64,000 bases of DNA from Halomicrobium salinisoli (GCF_020405185.1 NZ_CP084463.1:1426001-1490000), one strand, 5' to 3'; shown: positions 1 to 8,894, numbered from the stretch's first letter. The notes: generated from the sequence alone by a model not told the origin. A program made the numbers and translations.

Positions 1-1
1 G

Positions 2-1237
2 GAGGGCCTGAAAGCGGAGTTCGACTTCTCCCAGGACCAGGCCGACCACATCGTCCGGATGCAGCTGGGCTCGCTGACCTCCATGGAGGCCCAGGAGATC
101 GAGGAGGAGTACGAGGACGTCCAGGCCGAGATCGAGCGCCTGGAGGCCATCCTCGCCTCGCAGGAGAAGCTCGACGAGGTCATCAAGGAGGAGCTGCTCG
201 ACCTCAAAGACGAGTACGACGACGACCGCAAGACCTCGATCCTCGAAGACGAGGGCGAGGTCACCCACGAGGACCTCATCCCCGAGGAGGACAACGTCGT
301 CGTCATCACCGAGGACGACTACATCAAGCGGATGCCCGCCGACAGCTTCGACCCGCAGAACCGCGGCGGCAAGGGCATCATCGGCGCCGACCCCAAGGAG
401 GGCGACCGCGTCTCGAAGGTCTTCAGGGCCAACAGCCACGACTACCTGCTCTGTTTCACCAACCGCGGGCAGGTCTACCGGCTGAAGACCTACGAGATCC
501 CGGAGATGTCCCGCACCGCACGCGGGAAGTCGGCGATCAACCTCATCGACCTCGACGACGAGGAGGAGATCACCGCCGTCGTCTCCACGGACGACTTCGA
601 GGCCGACGAGTGCCTGACGATGGTCACCCGGAACGGCTACGTCAAGCGCACCCGCGCCGACGAGTTCGAGAACATCCTCTCGACCGGCATCATCGCCGCC
701 AAGGTCGAGGACGGCGACGCGCTCGTCGACGTCGAGGTCACCGACGGGACGAAGGACCTCGTCATCGCCAGCGAGGACGGCATGACCATCCGCTTCGACG
801 AGTCCGAGGCCCGCGAGATGGGCCGCTCCGCCCGCGGCGTCCGCGGCATCGACCTCCAGGACGACGACAGGGTGGCCGCGATGGTCGCCACCGACGACGC
901 CGACGAGCGCGCGCTGCTGACGGTCACCCGCAACGGCTTCGGCAAGCGGACGAAGCTCGCCGAGTACCGCCGGCAGTCCCGCTACGGCATGGGCCTCATC
1001 GACATCAAGACCGACGACCGCAACGGCCCCGTCGCCACGGCCAAGGCCGTCACCGAGGAGGACCACCTCGTCATCATGAGCGAGGACGGCCAGATCATGC
1101 GCATCCGCGCCGGCGACGTCTCCGAGGTCGGCCGGAACACCAAGGGCGTCACCATCATGGAACTCGACGGCGACGACAAGGTGGCGAGTGTGTCCGTGAT
1201 CCCGGCGGAGTCTGACGACGAGGAAGTAGAAGAGTAG
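2..1237 (+). CDS. gyrA: DNA gyrase subunit A, C-terminal part (5' end outside window)
   Basis: The reading frame is open from base 2, so the gene begins before the window; the ATG at 59 is internal. About 411 residues are visible. The first ~50 are the end of the breakage-reunion domain and its helical tail ([13 protein letters not shown], then an Asp/Glu-rich helix). The rest is the DNA-wrapping beta-pinwheel: a GyrA-box-like [11 protein letters not shown], followed by blade repeats each with an (R/K/T/Y)G-x-x-x-I/V core ([36 protein letters not shown]). GyrA with GyrB introduces negative supercoils. The protein ends in an acidic DDEEVEE tail. A second copy of this 3' end lies 127 bases downstream. 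Identification is secure. Confidence 0.97.
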   Translation, partial: EGLKAEFDFSQDQADHIVRMQLGSLTSMEAQEIEEEYEDVQAEIERLEAILASQEKLDEVIKEELLDLKDEYDDDRKTSILEDEGEVTHEDLIPEEDNVVVITEDDYIKRMPADSFDPQNRGGKGIIGADPKEGDRVSKVFRANSHDYLLCFTNRGQVYRLKTYEIPEMSRTARGKSAINLIDLDDEEEITAVVSTDDFEADECLTMVTRNGYVKRTRADEFENILSTGIIAAKVEDGDALVDVEVTDGTKDLVIASEDGMTIRFDESEAREMGRSARGVRGIDLQDDDRVAAMVATDDADERALLTVTRNGFGKRTKLAEYRRQSRYGMGLIDIKTDDRNGPVATAKAVTEEDHLVIMSEDGQIMRIRAGDVSEVGRNTKGVTIMELDGDDKVASVSVIPAESDDEEVEE

Positions 1238-1359
1238 CATCCGCCGCCGAAGGCGGCGGTTCACCGGCCCGAGCGAAGCGAGGGCCGGTCTTTTTCGCCC
1301 ACGTTTTTGCGCGAGCGGTGTGCGAGCGGAGCGAGCACACCCGAAGCGGAAAAAGGTGG
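1238..1359 (-). repeat. Modular hairpin element, copy A (downstream of gyrA)
   Basis: Copy A of a repeat found three times in the window; the core is 1292-1311 (TTTTTCGCCCACGTTTTTGC). Read from the gyrA stop it has AGCATCCGC, stem 1 (GCCGCC/GGCGGC), GGTTCAC, stem 2 (ACCGGCCC/GGGCCGGT with a GAGCGAAGCGA loop), the core, stem 3 (GTGTGC/GCACAC) and the end box AAAAAGGTGG at 1350-1359. Strand is given relative to copies B and C. The T runs after stem 2 could terminate gyrA transcription. It is followed at once by a second copy of the gyrA 3' end. Confidence 0.85.
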
Positions 1360-1364
1360 TATCG

Positions 1365-1457
1365 GAATTCGACGGTGACGACAAGGTGGCGAGCGTGTCC
1401 GTGATTCCGGCGGAGAGCGACGAGGAGATCGAGGAAGCCGAGCCGGCCGAGGAGTAG
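1365..1457 (+). pseudogene. Displaced duplicate of the gyrA 3' end
   Basis: Thirty codons plus TAG that repeat the last part of gyrA in frame: [18 protein letters not shown] followed by an acidic tail that differs from the gyrA tail (DEEIEEAEPAEE against DDEEVEE). Differences in the shared part are mostly third-base changes. It has no start codon and no promoter that I can see, so it is a remnant and not a gene. It lies just beyond element copy A. Confidence 0.9.
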
Positions 1458-1500
1458 CCGCCGCCGAGCGGACGGAGCCCGGTTCTCCGCCCTGATCGGA

Positions 1501-1514
1501 GATAATTTTTTATC
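1501..1514 (+). promoter_or_regulatory. AT-rich promoter box for the 1542 pair
   Basis: A 14-base palindrome GATAATTTTTTATC ends 28 bases before the ATG at 1542. Position and composition fit a haloarchaeal TATA element for a leaderless transcript. Its symmetry could also serve a regulator; that is inference. Confidence 0.5.
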
Positions 1515-1541
1515 GGCGTTAGACGACGTGAGAATAGAGCC

Positions 1542-1919
1542 ATGTATCCCCGCGATCACCCGGCGTCAGAGGGTGTCGCTCCCTCCGCCAAGACACCGCT
1601 CCGGGCGTTCAGGCGCGCAGTGATCAACGTGGTCGGCGCGGTCCTGCTCGTGACGGCGCTGTGGGCGTGGAGGTTTAACGACCTGTTCAGGATAGAAATC
1701 ATCAGACGATCGATCGATCCCGATATGTCGGCCATCAATAGGATCCTCCCGGCATTCTGGGGGACGCACGAAATCTGGTCTCCGCTCCTCGATACGGTGG
1801 TATTCGCCGTCACACGCCTGACGTCGCCGGCGATCTGGGGGCCTCTGGCCGTCTGCGGTGTCCTCGCGGTCGCTGTTGAGTATCACCGTCGGCACCGGGA
1901 GTCAGTCTGGACGGGGTGA
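1542..1919 (+). CDS. Small two-helix membrane protein, first of a paralogous pair
   Basis: 125 residues. A basic N-terminus (TPLRAFRRAV) leads into TM1 (VVGAVLLVTALWAW). A polar middle of ~55 residues follows, then RLTSPAIWGPL leading into TM2 (VCGVLAVAV), and a basic end (EYHRRHR). Charges place both termini in the cytoplasm and the middle outside. It is paralogous to the next gene (same length, same RLTSP-x-x-WGP motif), and the layout matches the eight-gene array at 11032-13958 (PRGR start, RLTYEP before TM2, basic end). I do not recognise a named family. The start is supported by the AT-rich box 28 bases upstream. Function unknown. Confidence 0.8.
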   Translation: MYPRDHPASEGVAPSAKTPLRAFRRAVINVVGAVLLVTALWAWRFNDLFRIEIIRRSIDPDMSAINRILPAFWGTHEIWSPLLDTVVFAVTRLTSPAIWGPLAVCGVLAVAVEYHRRHRESVWTG

Positions 1920-1929
1920 GTATACACGA

Positions 1930-2307
1930 ATGCTTCCCCACGGTCACCCGAGGCCCGGCAGCACCGTTCGCTTCGGTAGGACGCCGCTTCGGGCGTACGG
2001 ACACGCCGTAGTCCGAGTCGTCGGCGCTATCCTATTCACGGCAGTGCTGTGGAGCGAGGTTGTTCTCAAACATCACATGATAGCCCTCGCCAGGCAGGGT
2101 CTCCTCTTCTTTACCCCTCGTTCGCATCTCTCAGATCTGTGGGGGACGCAGGTGAGCGGGTACGTGCTCCGCGATATCGCGCATTTCGCCGTCACACGCC
2201 TGACGTCGCCCCTCGTCTGGGGACCGCTGGTCGCCTGCGGCCTCCTCGCGGTCGCTGTCCAGTATCGCCGCCGGGGACGGTCCGCCCGATACTCCGACCA
2301 AGGATAG
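1930..2307 (+). CDS. Small two-helix membrane protein, second of a paralogous pair
   Basis: 125 residues, the same length as its upstream paralogue and starting 10 bases after its stop, so probably co-transcribed. Layout: TPLRAYGHAVVRVVGAI into TM1, a loop that diverges from the first copy, then FAVTRLTSPLVWGPL, TM2 (VACGLLAVAVQY) and a basic end. The frame is open further upstream, but the ATG at 1930 is chosen because the protein then aligns end to end with its paralogue. Conserved ends and a divergent loop are the same pattern as in the 11-14 kb array. Function unknown. Confidence 0.8.
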   Translation: MLPHGHPRPGSTVRFGRTPLRAYGHAVVRVVGAILFTAVLWSEVVLKHHMIALARQGLLFFTPRSHLSDLWGTQVSGYVLRDIAHFAVTRLTSPLVWGPLVACGLLAVAVQYRRRGRSARYSDQG

Positions 2308-2335
2308 AAAGGTCCGCGTACCGAACGCACGGGCC

Positions 2336-3385
2336 ATGGTCGACGTCCCGGGGCACATGAACCACCACGAGCGGGCCAGGCGGTTGCCGCTCGTGACGGA
2401 GAGCGGGCGGGTGACGAGAGCGGACCCGATGGACAGGAGCCGCAACAGGGCGGTGAAGGAGACTATCCGCGAGGAACTGGCCGCCGTGGGGCACCCGGAG
2501 TGGCTCGAGGCCGTCGCGGACGGGGCGGACTTCGACTGGGAGGGGCTGACGCGTCGCCTGCGGAGCGCCGGGGCCGGCCGCCGGCGGATCGCCCGGATCC
2601 GGACCCTCGCCGAGCGGTTCGAGCGCCCGTATCCCTCGCTGATGCGACTGGGCGTGACGGTCGACGAGCCATTCGAGTTCGCGCCCGGGCAGTACGTCAC
2701 GCTGCGGGCGCACGACACCCCGCGGGCGTACTCGCTCGCCAACGCACCGAGCGCGGACGAGCTGGAGTTCGCCATCAGGCGCGTCCCCGGCGGTCGGCTG
2801 ACGAGCCAGCTGTTCGAGTACGCCCGGCCCGGCGACGAGGTGGTCGTCCGCGGCCCGAACGGCCACATGGTACTGGCCGACCCCTCCGACCGGGATCTGG
2901 TGTTCATGGCGACCGGGACGGGCGTCGCGCCGTTCAAGAGCATGATCGATCACCTCTACGAGCAGGGGTGGCACGAGGGCAGCGACGGCGAGCGCGACGT
3001 CTGGCTGTTCCTCGGCTGTGCCTGGGAGGACGACCTGCCCTACCGGGAGGAATTCCGGGCGCTGGACCGCGAGCAGCCGGGGTTTCACTTCGTCCCGACG
3101 CTGACCCGCGAGCCGCTGCTGTCGGACTGGGACGGGGAGACGGACTACGTCCAGCAGGTGTTCCTGAAGTACGTCGCCGAGGGGGCGCTCGACGGGGCGG
3201 ACCTCCCGGAGCGACTCGCGCCGTTCCGAGACGAGGAACCCGCGACGGACGTCGACGCCCGCGTGCGACCGGCGGGGGTGGAGCTGTACGCCTGCGGCGT
3301 CTCGGTGATGGTCGACGCGCTCGTCAGGGCGGCGCGGGCGGCCGGGATCCCGGAGCGGCACATGCAGTACGAGGGGTTCGGATAG
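2336..3385 (+). CDS. FAD-dependent oxidoreductase of the ferredoxin-NAD(P)H reductase superfamily
   Basis: 349 residues. Residues ~95-180 form the FAD-binding barrel with the flavin motif RAYSLANAP (about 130-138). Residues ~185-349 form the NAD(P)-binding half with GTGVAPF (194-200) and a late YACG (318-321). There is no Cys cluster for a 2Fe-2S centre, so it must pass electrons to or from a separate partner. The first ~90 residues are an extra helical, basic segment outside the FNR fold. It stands alone on the + strand after the membrane-protein pair. The class is secure; partner and physiological direction are unknown. Confidence 0.85.
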   Translation: MVDVPGHMNHHERARRLPLVTESGRVTRADPMDRSRNRAVKETIREELAAVGHPEWLEAVADGADFDWEGLTRRLRSAGAGRRRIARIRTLAERFERPYPSLMRLGVTVDEPFEFAPGQYVTLRAHDTPRAYSLANAPSADELEFAIRRVPGGRLTSQLFEYARPGDEVVVRGPNGHMVLADPSDRDLVFMATGTGVAPFKSMIDHLYEQGWHEGSDGERDVWLFLGCAWEDDLPYREEFRALDREQPGFHFVPTLTREPLLSDWDGETDYVQQVFLKYVAEGALDGADLPERLAPFRDEEPATDVDARVRPAGVELYACGVSVMVDALVRAARAAGIPERHMQYEGFG

Positions 3386-3538
3386 CGCTGCAGGCGACGC
3401 CGTGCGTCGCAACGAGTCCTGCGGACGGGGGTGGTGACAGAGTGGTCCCCAGTGCAGCGCATCGACGCGTCGACGATTCCTTCTTTCGTGTCCAGTCAAC
3501 CACAAGATATTCGGCGAAACTCGTTCGGACCTACCGGT

Positions 3539-5116
3539 GTGACACCGCGCCGACCCGCCCGGTCGATGCTTCTGGTCGCCGTCGTCGCCGGTCTCCTGCT
3601 GGGGGCCGCCCCGCACGTCGGGGCCAGCGGCACCGGTGGTCCAGTCCAGACAGCACAGTTCCAGCCGAGCGCGTCGGCGAACGCCTCCGACGAGTCCGTG
3701 TCGGTGGCCCGCGGCGACGTGGTCGAGGTGACCATCCCGCTCGGGGAGTTCGAGGGCGACGAACTCGTCTTCGGACCGACGAACGAGTCCGAATCCGATC
3801 TGATCCGGCTGAACGACACCGACGCGGACGGCGTCGTCCGGGTGCGAGTCAACACCTACGCGGCCGGCGTCGGTGCGCCCGACGGCGGGGGCTACTCCGC
3901 CGCAGGCGCTGACACCGTCACGACGTCGTTCAACGCCGGCTCCGGATCCGCGTTGCCGACCGGGGCCTACCTGTTCGTCCACCCTGAGACAGAGCGCCAG
4001 GTTGGACCGGACGTGCGTGTCGTCCCATCCCGGGTGACTGGCGTGACGAAACTGCGCGGCCCGGGGAGTGCCTTCGACAACTACCAGACCGCGGACGAGA
4101 TGGGCAACGCCGTCCGGCGCGGCGAGTACGCGTCGATGGACGACGACGACGCCTGGACGGACAGCACCCTCTACCGCATCGAGGGGACCGGGCTCTTCGG
4201 CCCGCTCCGGAGCGCGGACGGTGACTCCCCAGAGGAGCGGCTGGTGGCCGCGTCGACGGACGACAGCGACGGGGACGAACCGATCTTCTTCGAGGCGACT
4301 GCGAGCGGCCACTGGGAGGGCGATCACGGACTGAACCTCTCCGAGAGCGTCGACAACGGGGCGATCAACGTCGTCCCGGACTCCGAGCGCGGCGTCCTCT
4401 ATCTGGAGGTCGATCACACAGATCTGGAAGTCGACACCTATCGTGACATGGAGTTCGACTACCTGTACGGCTGGCACCTGTTCGTTGACACCGCCTACGG
4501 GACGGGCGACGGGGTCGATGTCATCTCCTCCCTGGACAACCCTCAGGTCACGTTCCCTGATCGAGGCGACACTGCTGTCGTCCGTCCCGCTCCGGAGCAG
4601 ACCGTCACGGGGCGGACGAACGTCGCGCCGGGCACGCGCGTGACCACGGTGATCGATCCGGGCTTGGGCGGGGACCATCAGACTCGTAGCACCACGGTCG
4701 GCCGGAACGGCACGGTGACGGTGACCGGGAACTTCTCGGCGGCAGCGCCCGGCGAGCGATGGGAGATCCGGATGGCGGGCGACGCCGACTGGGAGGCGGC
4801 GGACGGAGGCGAACCCACGTTCGAGGTCGCAGTCCGGGACCGGACACCGACGCCGGCTGCGACGACGTCTCCGTCACCGACGCCGGACGCGACCGCGACG
4901 GAGTCGGAGGCGGCCACCGCGACCCAGACCAATTCCGGGACGCCGACCACCGCGACGGCGGTCCGGCAGACCGACGGATCGAGTACGCCTCGTCCGGTCG
5001 CCGATACCGACGATTCGACTGGGAGAGCGACGACGGCGGCCGACGGCAACGGGTTCGGCGTGCTCTCCGTGGCCGTCGCGGTCGCAGCGCTCCTGCTCCG
5101 GCGTCGATTCGTCTGA
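3539..5116 (+). CDS. Secreted cell-surface protein with C-terminal membrane/sorting tail
   Basis: About 525 residues from a GTG at 3539, chosen because it gives a normal signal peptide (PRRPAR, then LLVAVVAGLLLGAA, cut near GASG); the frame is open further upstream. The body is acidic and beta-rich like haloarchaeal S-layer-associated (BGTF-type) surface proteins. Residues ~440-500 are a Thr/Ser/Pro linker (TPTPAATTSPSPTP) typical of O-glycosylated wall spacers. The end is NGFGVLSVAVAVAALLLRRRF, a helix followed by Arg residues. This resembles the PGF-CTERM signal processed by archaeosortase, though the exact PGF is replaced by NGF. Several N-x-S/T sequons are present. Surface role is confident; specific function unknown. 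Confidence 0.75.
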   Translation: MTPRRPARSMLLVAVVAGLLLGAAPHVGASGTGGPVQTAQFQPSASANASDESVSVARGDVVEVTIPLGEFEGDELVFGPTNESESDLIRLNDTDADGVVRVRVNTYAAGVGAPDGGGYSAAGADTVTTSFNAGSGSALPTGAYLFVHPETERQVGPDVRVVPSRVTGVTKLRGPGSAFDNYQTADEMGNAVRRGEYASMDDDDAWTDSTLYRIEGTGLFGPLRSADGDSPEERLVAASTDDSDGDEPIFFEATASGHWEGDHGLNLSESVDNGAINVVPDSERGVLYLEVDHTDLEVDTYRDMEFDYLYGWHLFVDTAYGTGDGVDVISSLDNPQVTFPDRGDTAVVRPAPEQTVTGRTNVAPGTRVTTVIDPGLGGDHQTRSTTVGRNGTVTVTGNFSAAAPGERWEIRMAGDADWEAADGGEPTFEVAVRDRTPTPAATTSPSPTPDATATESEAATATQTNSGTPTTATAVRQTDGSSTPRPVADTDDSTGRATTAADGNGFGVLSVAVAVAALLLRRRFV

Positions 5117-5140
5117 ACGGCGGCCGAACGGCGAGCCCAC

Positions 5141-6355
5141 TTACCCCTCGACGTAACCGCCGGCACGCAGCGTCTCGAAGACGGCGTTGATCTGGTGGTA
5201 GCCGACCTTGACCTCGGGCGAGTCGTCGATGGCGTCGTGGGCCACCTCGTTGTCGGGGGTCAGCTGGAAGTACCAGTTGCCGTACTTCTCGTTGACGGCG
5301 TTGTCTAGCGCGTACCCCCAGATGCGGTCGTACCACTCCGCGTAGCGGTCCTCGTCGAACCGGTCGTACAGCAGCGCCGCGGCGGCGACGCCCTCGCACA
5401 GCGGCCAGTAGTACTTGTTCTCGACGATGGGCTCGCCGTCGCGGTCGAAGTTGTAGACGAACCCACCGCGCTCGTCGTCCCAGCCGGACTCGACGGCCGC
5501 GTCGAAGAAGTGGTCGGCTCGCTCGGCCAGCCAGTCCTCGGAGCGGTGCTCGTCGAGCAGGAGGAGGAGCTTGCTCCACTCCAGGAGGTGACCGGGCTGG
5601 TAGCCCCACGGGCGGAAGAGGTGACCGGGCTCGTCGCGGTTGTACTCCCAGTCGTGCTCCCAGTCGCCGTCGTAGTGCTCCCAGAGGAGGCCGTCGCCCC
5701 GGTCGGTCAGGTCGCGTGCCAGCGTCTCCGCGATGGAGTAGGACCGGTCGAGGTAGCGGTCGTCGCCGGTGGCCTCGTAGGCGGCGAGCAGCGCCTCGCA
5801 GGTGTGCATGTTGGCGTTCTGGCCGCGGTAGTCGCTGGTCTCCGACCAGTCGCGCTCCAGTTCGACGCGACAGAGTCCGTGCTCGTCCTCCCAGAAGTGC
5901 TCGTCGATCAGGTCGAACGCGGGTTCGATTCGCTCCGCGGCGCCCTCGATGCCGGCCCGGGCGGCGGTGGCGTAGGCCAACAGGGCGAAGGCGTGGCCGT
6001 AGCAGCGCTTGGCGCCGTCCGCGACGTCGGAGCCGTCCAGCACCCAGACGTAGCCGCCGTGCTCGCGGTCGAGGTGGTGGCGCTCGAGGTGGTCCATCCC
6101 GTGGACGGCGGCCGATTCACACCAGTCGGGACCGCCTAGCAGCTTCCCGACGCTGAAGTTGAAGACGAACCGGCAGGTCGCCGGCAGGAGCTTCGCGCGG
6201 CTGTCGTAGACGGTGCCGTCGACGTCGCTGATCTGCGCGACGTACCCGCCGTGGGTGTGGTCGATGCTCCGGTGGAAGTAGAAGGACAGCAGCGTCCGCG
6301 CGTGCTCGCGGAGCCAGCGCGGGTCGCGCGCGATCGAGCCGTGCCGGTCTATCAT
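5141..6355 (-). CDS. AGE-family sugar epimerase/isomerase
   Basis: 404 residues covering the whole N-acylglucosamine 2-epimerase fold, an (alpha/alpha)6 barrel. Visible hallmarks are the paired helices with HGGYVAQI near the start, RFVFNFS, the catalytic-type histidines in KRCYGHAFALLAYA and QNANMHTCEALL, RPWGYQPGHLLEWSKLLL, and the C-terminal VKVGYHQINAVFETL. The family interconverts 2-epimeric sugars (GlcNAc/ManNAc, mannose/glucose, cellobiose), and the substrate cannot be read from sequence. It lies 42 bases downstream of the arginase gene on the same strand, so they may be co-transcribed without an obvious shared pathway. Confidence 0.88.
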   Translation of the reverse strand: MIDRHGSIARDPRWLREHARTLLSFYFHRSIDHTHGGYVAQISDVDGTVYDSRAKLLPATCRFVFNFSVGKLLGGPDWCESAAVHGMDHLERHHLDREHGGYVWVLDGSDVADGAKRCYGHAFALLAYATAARAGIEGAAERIEPAFDLIDEHFWEDEHGLCRVELERDWSETSDYRGQNANMHTCEALLAAYEATGDDRYLDRSYSIAETLARDLTDRGDGLLWEHYDGDWEHDWEYNRDEPGHLFRPWGYQPGHLLEWSKLLLLLDEHRSEDWLAERADHFFDAAVESGWDDERGGFVYNFDRDGEPIVENKYYWPLCEGVAAAALLYDRFDEDRYAEWYDRIWGYALDNAVNEKYGNWYFQLTPDNEVAHDAIDDSPEVKVGYHQINAVFETLRAGGYVEG

Positions 6356-6397
6356 CGACCAGTAGAGCGGCCGGAGTCCTGTTAGGCGTGTCGGTCG

Positions 6398-7306
6398 CTA
6401 CAGGATCCGCTTGCCGAAGGCGCTGGCGGCCAGTTCGCAGGCCAGTTCGGCGGTCTCGTTGTGCCGGTCGAGGATGGGGTTGACCTCGACCAGCTCGAGG
6501 CTCCGCAGGTCGTCCGCGTGGCGCGCGACGTGCTCCATCGCGACGTGGGCCTCGCGGTAGGCGACGCCGCCCCGGACGGGCGTGCCCACGCCGGGCGCCT
6601 CTGTCGGGTCGAGCCAGTCGAGGTCGAGGCTGACGTGGAGCCCGTCGGTCCCGTCGGTCGCCCGCTCGAGGGCCTCGTCGACGACGGCCGTGACGCCGCG
6701 TTCGTCGACGTCGGACATGGTGTAAGCGGCCACCTCGGATTCCCGGATCGCCTCGCGCTCGCCCGGATCGAGGTTCCGGAGCCCGACCAGCGCGACGTTC
6801 TCCGGGTCGACCGACGGCGTGTGCGCCCAGTCCAGCCCCTCGAAGTGGCCGCGCCCGAGAATCGCCGCCAGCGACATGCCGTGGACGTTGCCGCTCGGCG
6901 TCGTCGCCGGCGTGTTGAAGTCGCCGTGGGCGTCGAACCAGACGATTCCCAGGTCGTCGCCGTCCGCCGCACCGGCGGCGGTCCCGATGCCGATGGAGTG
7001 GTCGCCGCCCAGCACGAGCGGCACCTGATCGTGTTCGCGGGTCTGGACGACCGCGTCGGTCACGCGCCGGCAGACCGCCGCAACCTCGTCGAGGTACTTG
7101 GCCCGCCCGTCCACCGGCGAGGCGTCCGGATCGCGTTGCTCCGGGCTGGGGACCTCCAGGTCCCCCCAGTCGACGCACTCGATGCCGGCGTCCTCGAGTT
7201 GCTCGGCGAGGCCGGCGTACCGAATGGCCGACGGCCCCATGTCGACGCCCCGCCGGTCGGCGCCCAGGTCCATCGGCACGCCGATCACGCGAACTGGTCG
7301 ATCCAT
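6398..7306 (-). CDS. rocF: Arginase
   Basis: 302 residues, normal for arginase, which hydrolyses L-arginine to ornithine and urea using two Mn ions. The metal ligands are all present: GGDHSIG (100-106), DAHGDFN (125-131) and LDLDWLDP (about 227-234). The C-terminal segment ELVEVNPILDRHNETAELA is also typical. Agmatinase is the main alternative, but SGNVHGMSLAAILG after the DAHGDFN block favours arginase. It probably supports arginine use as a nitrogen or energy source. The AGE epimerase follows on the same strand. Confidence 0.92.
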   Translation of the reverse strand: MDRPVRVIGVPMDLGADRRGVDMGPSAIRYAGLAEQLEDAGIECVDWGDLEVPSPEQRDPDASPVDGRAKYLDEVAAVCRRVTDAVVQTREHDQVPLVLGGDHSIGIGTAAGAADGDDLGIVWFDAHGDFNTPATTPSGNVHGMSLAAILGRGHFEGLDWAHTPSVDPENVALVGLRNLDPGEREAIRESEVAAYTMSDVDERGVTAVVDEALERATDGTDGLHVSLDLDWLDPTEAPGVGTPVRGGVAYREAHVAMEHVARHADDLRSLELVEVNPILDRHNETAELACELAASAFGKRIL

Positions 7307-7355
7307 CGGTGAGGGCTCTGCGCTCGACGGGCAAAAACCCCGTCGACCCGCGGCG

Positions 7356-7820
7356 TCACCGCGCCGGCGGGTTGTACTCGCTGGGCAGCACCAAGCGTCG
7401 GAGAACCGTCCCGATGGCGGCGAAGAACCCGCCCGCGAGGGCGTACACCGGCACCAGCATGACGATGCCGAGCATGCCGATCAGCGAGGAGACGAGCAGG
7501 AACGCTCGCCCGGAGGCGTCGAACCAGAGCGCGAACGATCCGACGCCGACCGCGACGCTGACCAGCGTCATCCCGATCCCGCCGGCCCTCACGCCGTAGG
7601 CGAACGCGTCGACGGGGTTGGTCCCGAGGGCGACGCCGGCGACGAACCCGGCGACCGCGCCGCCCGCGTAGGTGACGGCCTCCGGCAGGTCGAACGCCGT
7701 CCCCGCGACCATCATCGCCAGCGTGTAGAGGACGGCGACCCCGATCCCGAGGGCCGACACGTGCCACTGCTTCCCGACGGTCGTGCGGACTGCGTCCCGC
7801 CTGAACCGGCTCCAGTTCAT
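7356..7820 (-). CDS. Four-helix membrane protein, DUF5518-like
   Basis: 154 residues with about four hydrophobic segments, near residues 25-45, 47-65, 82-100 and 112-142. Gly/Ala-rich helices are separated by short polar turns (GTNPVDAFAYGVRAGG). The pattern of paired Gly-rich helices is that of the haloarchaeal DUF5518 family, but I rely on overall look, so the family name is tentative. It sits alone between the arginase and SDR genes. The start gives a basic cytoplasmic N-terminus (NWSRFRRDAVR). No function can be assigned. Confidence 0.6.
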   Translation of the reverse strand: MNWSRFRRDAVRTTVGKQWHVSALGIGVAVLYTLAMMVAGTAFDLPEAVTYAGGAVAGFVAGVALGTNPVDAFAYGVRAGGIGMTLVSVAVGVGSFALWFDASGRAFLLVSSLIGMLGIVMLVPVYALAGGFFAAIGTVLRRLVLPSEYNPPAR

Positions 7821-7871
7821 AATCGAGCGCCGCCCCGTGGCGAAATAAAGATTGGCCCGAGCCCGCGGGCG

Positions 7872-8789
7872 CTACTTGTACTGCTCGCAGACCCGCCGGA
7901 TGCCCTCCTCGAAGTCGATCTCGGGCTCCCAGCCGGTCGCCTCGCGCATCTTCGAGGAGTCGGCGCAGGTGTCGTGGACGTAGACGTCCTCGGGGATGGG
8001 ATTCTCGACGAACTCCGGTTCGACGTCGGTGCCCAGCTCGTCGTTGATCATGTCCACGACGGTCACGAAGTCGTAGCTCTCGCCGGTCCCGAGGTTGTAG
8101 ACGCCCTGGAGCCGGTGTTCGGCCGCCAGTTCCAGCCCGTTGACGATGTCGGAGACGTGGGTGAAATCGCGGGTCTGTCGCCCGTCGCCGTACAGCTTCG
8201 GGGAGCGGCCGTTGGCGACGTCGTCGGCGAACTGGGCGATGACGTTGGCGTACTCGCCCTTGTGCTCCTCGGCGCCGCCGTAGCCCTGGTAGACGGAGAA
8301 AAAGCGCATCCCGGCCAGCGAGAGGTCGTAGTGGTTGTGGAAGTACTCGGCGTAGGTCTCTCTGGCCATCTTCGAGGCCTCGTAGCCGGTGTTGACCGTC
8401 ACGTCCATGTCCTCCGGCGAGGGCTCGGTCCGGGAGCCGTAGATGGAGGACGTCGAGGCGTAGACGACGGTGTCACAGCCGTCCTGTCGCGCCTGGTCGA
8501 CCGTGTTGACGAACCCCTCGACGTTGACGCGGGCGCCCCGCGTCGGGTCGTCCTCGTGCATAGCGTAGGAGGACAGCGCCGCGAGGTGGAAGACGACGTC
8601 CACGTCCGTCGGCAGGTCCTCGTCGACGACGCTGGCCTCGACGAACTCGACGTCGTCGTTCAGGTTCTCCGGTGTCCCCAGGTACCCGTCGTCCAGCGCC
8701 ACGACCTCGTTGTGCTCCGCGAGGCTGTTCGCCAGGTTCGACCCGATGAACCCGGCACCGCCCGTCACCAGAACGCGCTTGTCTCGCAT
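7872..8789 (-). CDS. NAD-dependent sugar-nucleotide epimerase/dehydratase (SDR family)
   Basis: 305 residues from the ATG at 8789; an in-frame ATG nine codons earlier (8816) would add residues outside the fold. Rossmann motif GGAGFIGSNLA is at residues ~10-20, VVFHLAALSS follows, and the catalytic Ser-Tyr-Lys triad is in STSSIYGS and YEASK. RMRFFSVYQGYG-type and GVYNLGTGESYDFV segments are typical of extended SDRs acting on UDP-glucose, UDP-GlcNAc or dTDP-sugars (GalE/WbpP-like). It may supply nucleotide sugars to the glycosylation genes at 24.8-41 kb, but is not linked to them. The substrate is unresolved. Confidence 0.88.
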   Translation of the reverse strand: MRDKRVLVTGGAGFIGSNLANSLAEHNEVVALDDGYLGTPENLNDDVEFVEASVVDEDLPTDVDVVFHLAALSSYAMHEDDPTRGARVNVEGFVNTVDQARQDGCDTVVYASTSSIYGSRTEPSPEDMDVTVNTGYEASKMARETYAEYFHNHYDLSLAGMRFFSVYQGYGGAEEHKGEYANVIAQFADDVANGRSPKLYGDGRQTRDFTHVSDIVNGLELAAEHRLQGVYNLGTGESYDFVTVVDMINDELGTDVEPEFVENPIPEDVYVHDTCADSSKMREATGWEPEIDFEEGIRRVCEQYK

Positions 8790-8888
8790 GTTCCAGACCC
8801 CTCTGTCGAGCAACAAATGAATGTCGCTTCTCGCCGCCCACGGCGGACTCCGTGAGTCGGTTTCGCAGTACTGGGACTCACCGCCGGG

Positions 8889-8894
8889 TTTAAG
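8889..8894 (+). promoter_or_regulatory. TATA box for the 8919 regulator
   Basis: TTTAAG centred 27 bases before the ATG at 8919, the spacing of a haloarchaeal leaderless promoter. It decides for the ATG at 8919 over the TTG at 8913. Confidence 0.6.

Noticed and set aside
1365..1457. Target-site duplication by a standard transposase
   Set aside because: A 93-base duplication with many silent differences is too long and too diverged for a simple transposition footprint, and no transposase is present.
3431..3538. Upstream start for the surface protein at 3431
   Set aside because: It would place 36 non-hydrophobic residues before the signal peptide; the GTG at 3539 gives a normal secretion signal.
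2192..4678. 828-residue open frame on the minus strand
   Set aside because: Antisense to two well-supported genes (FNR-type oxidoreductase and surface protein). High GC leaves long antisense frames open.
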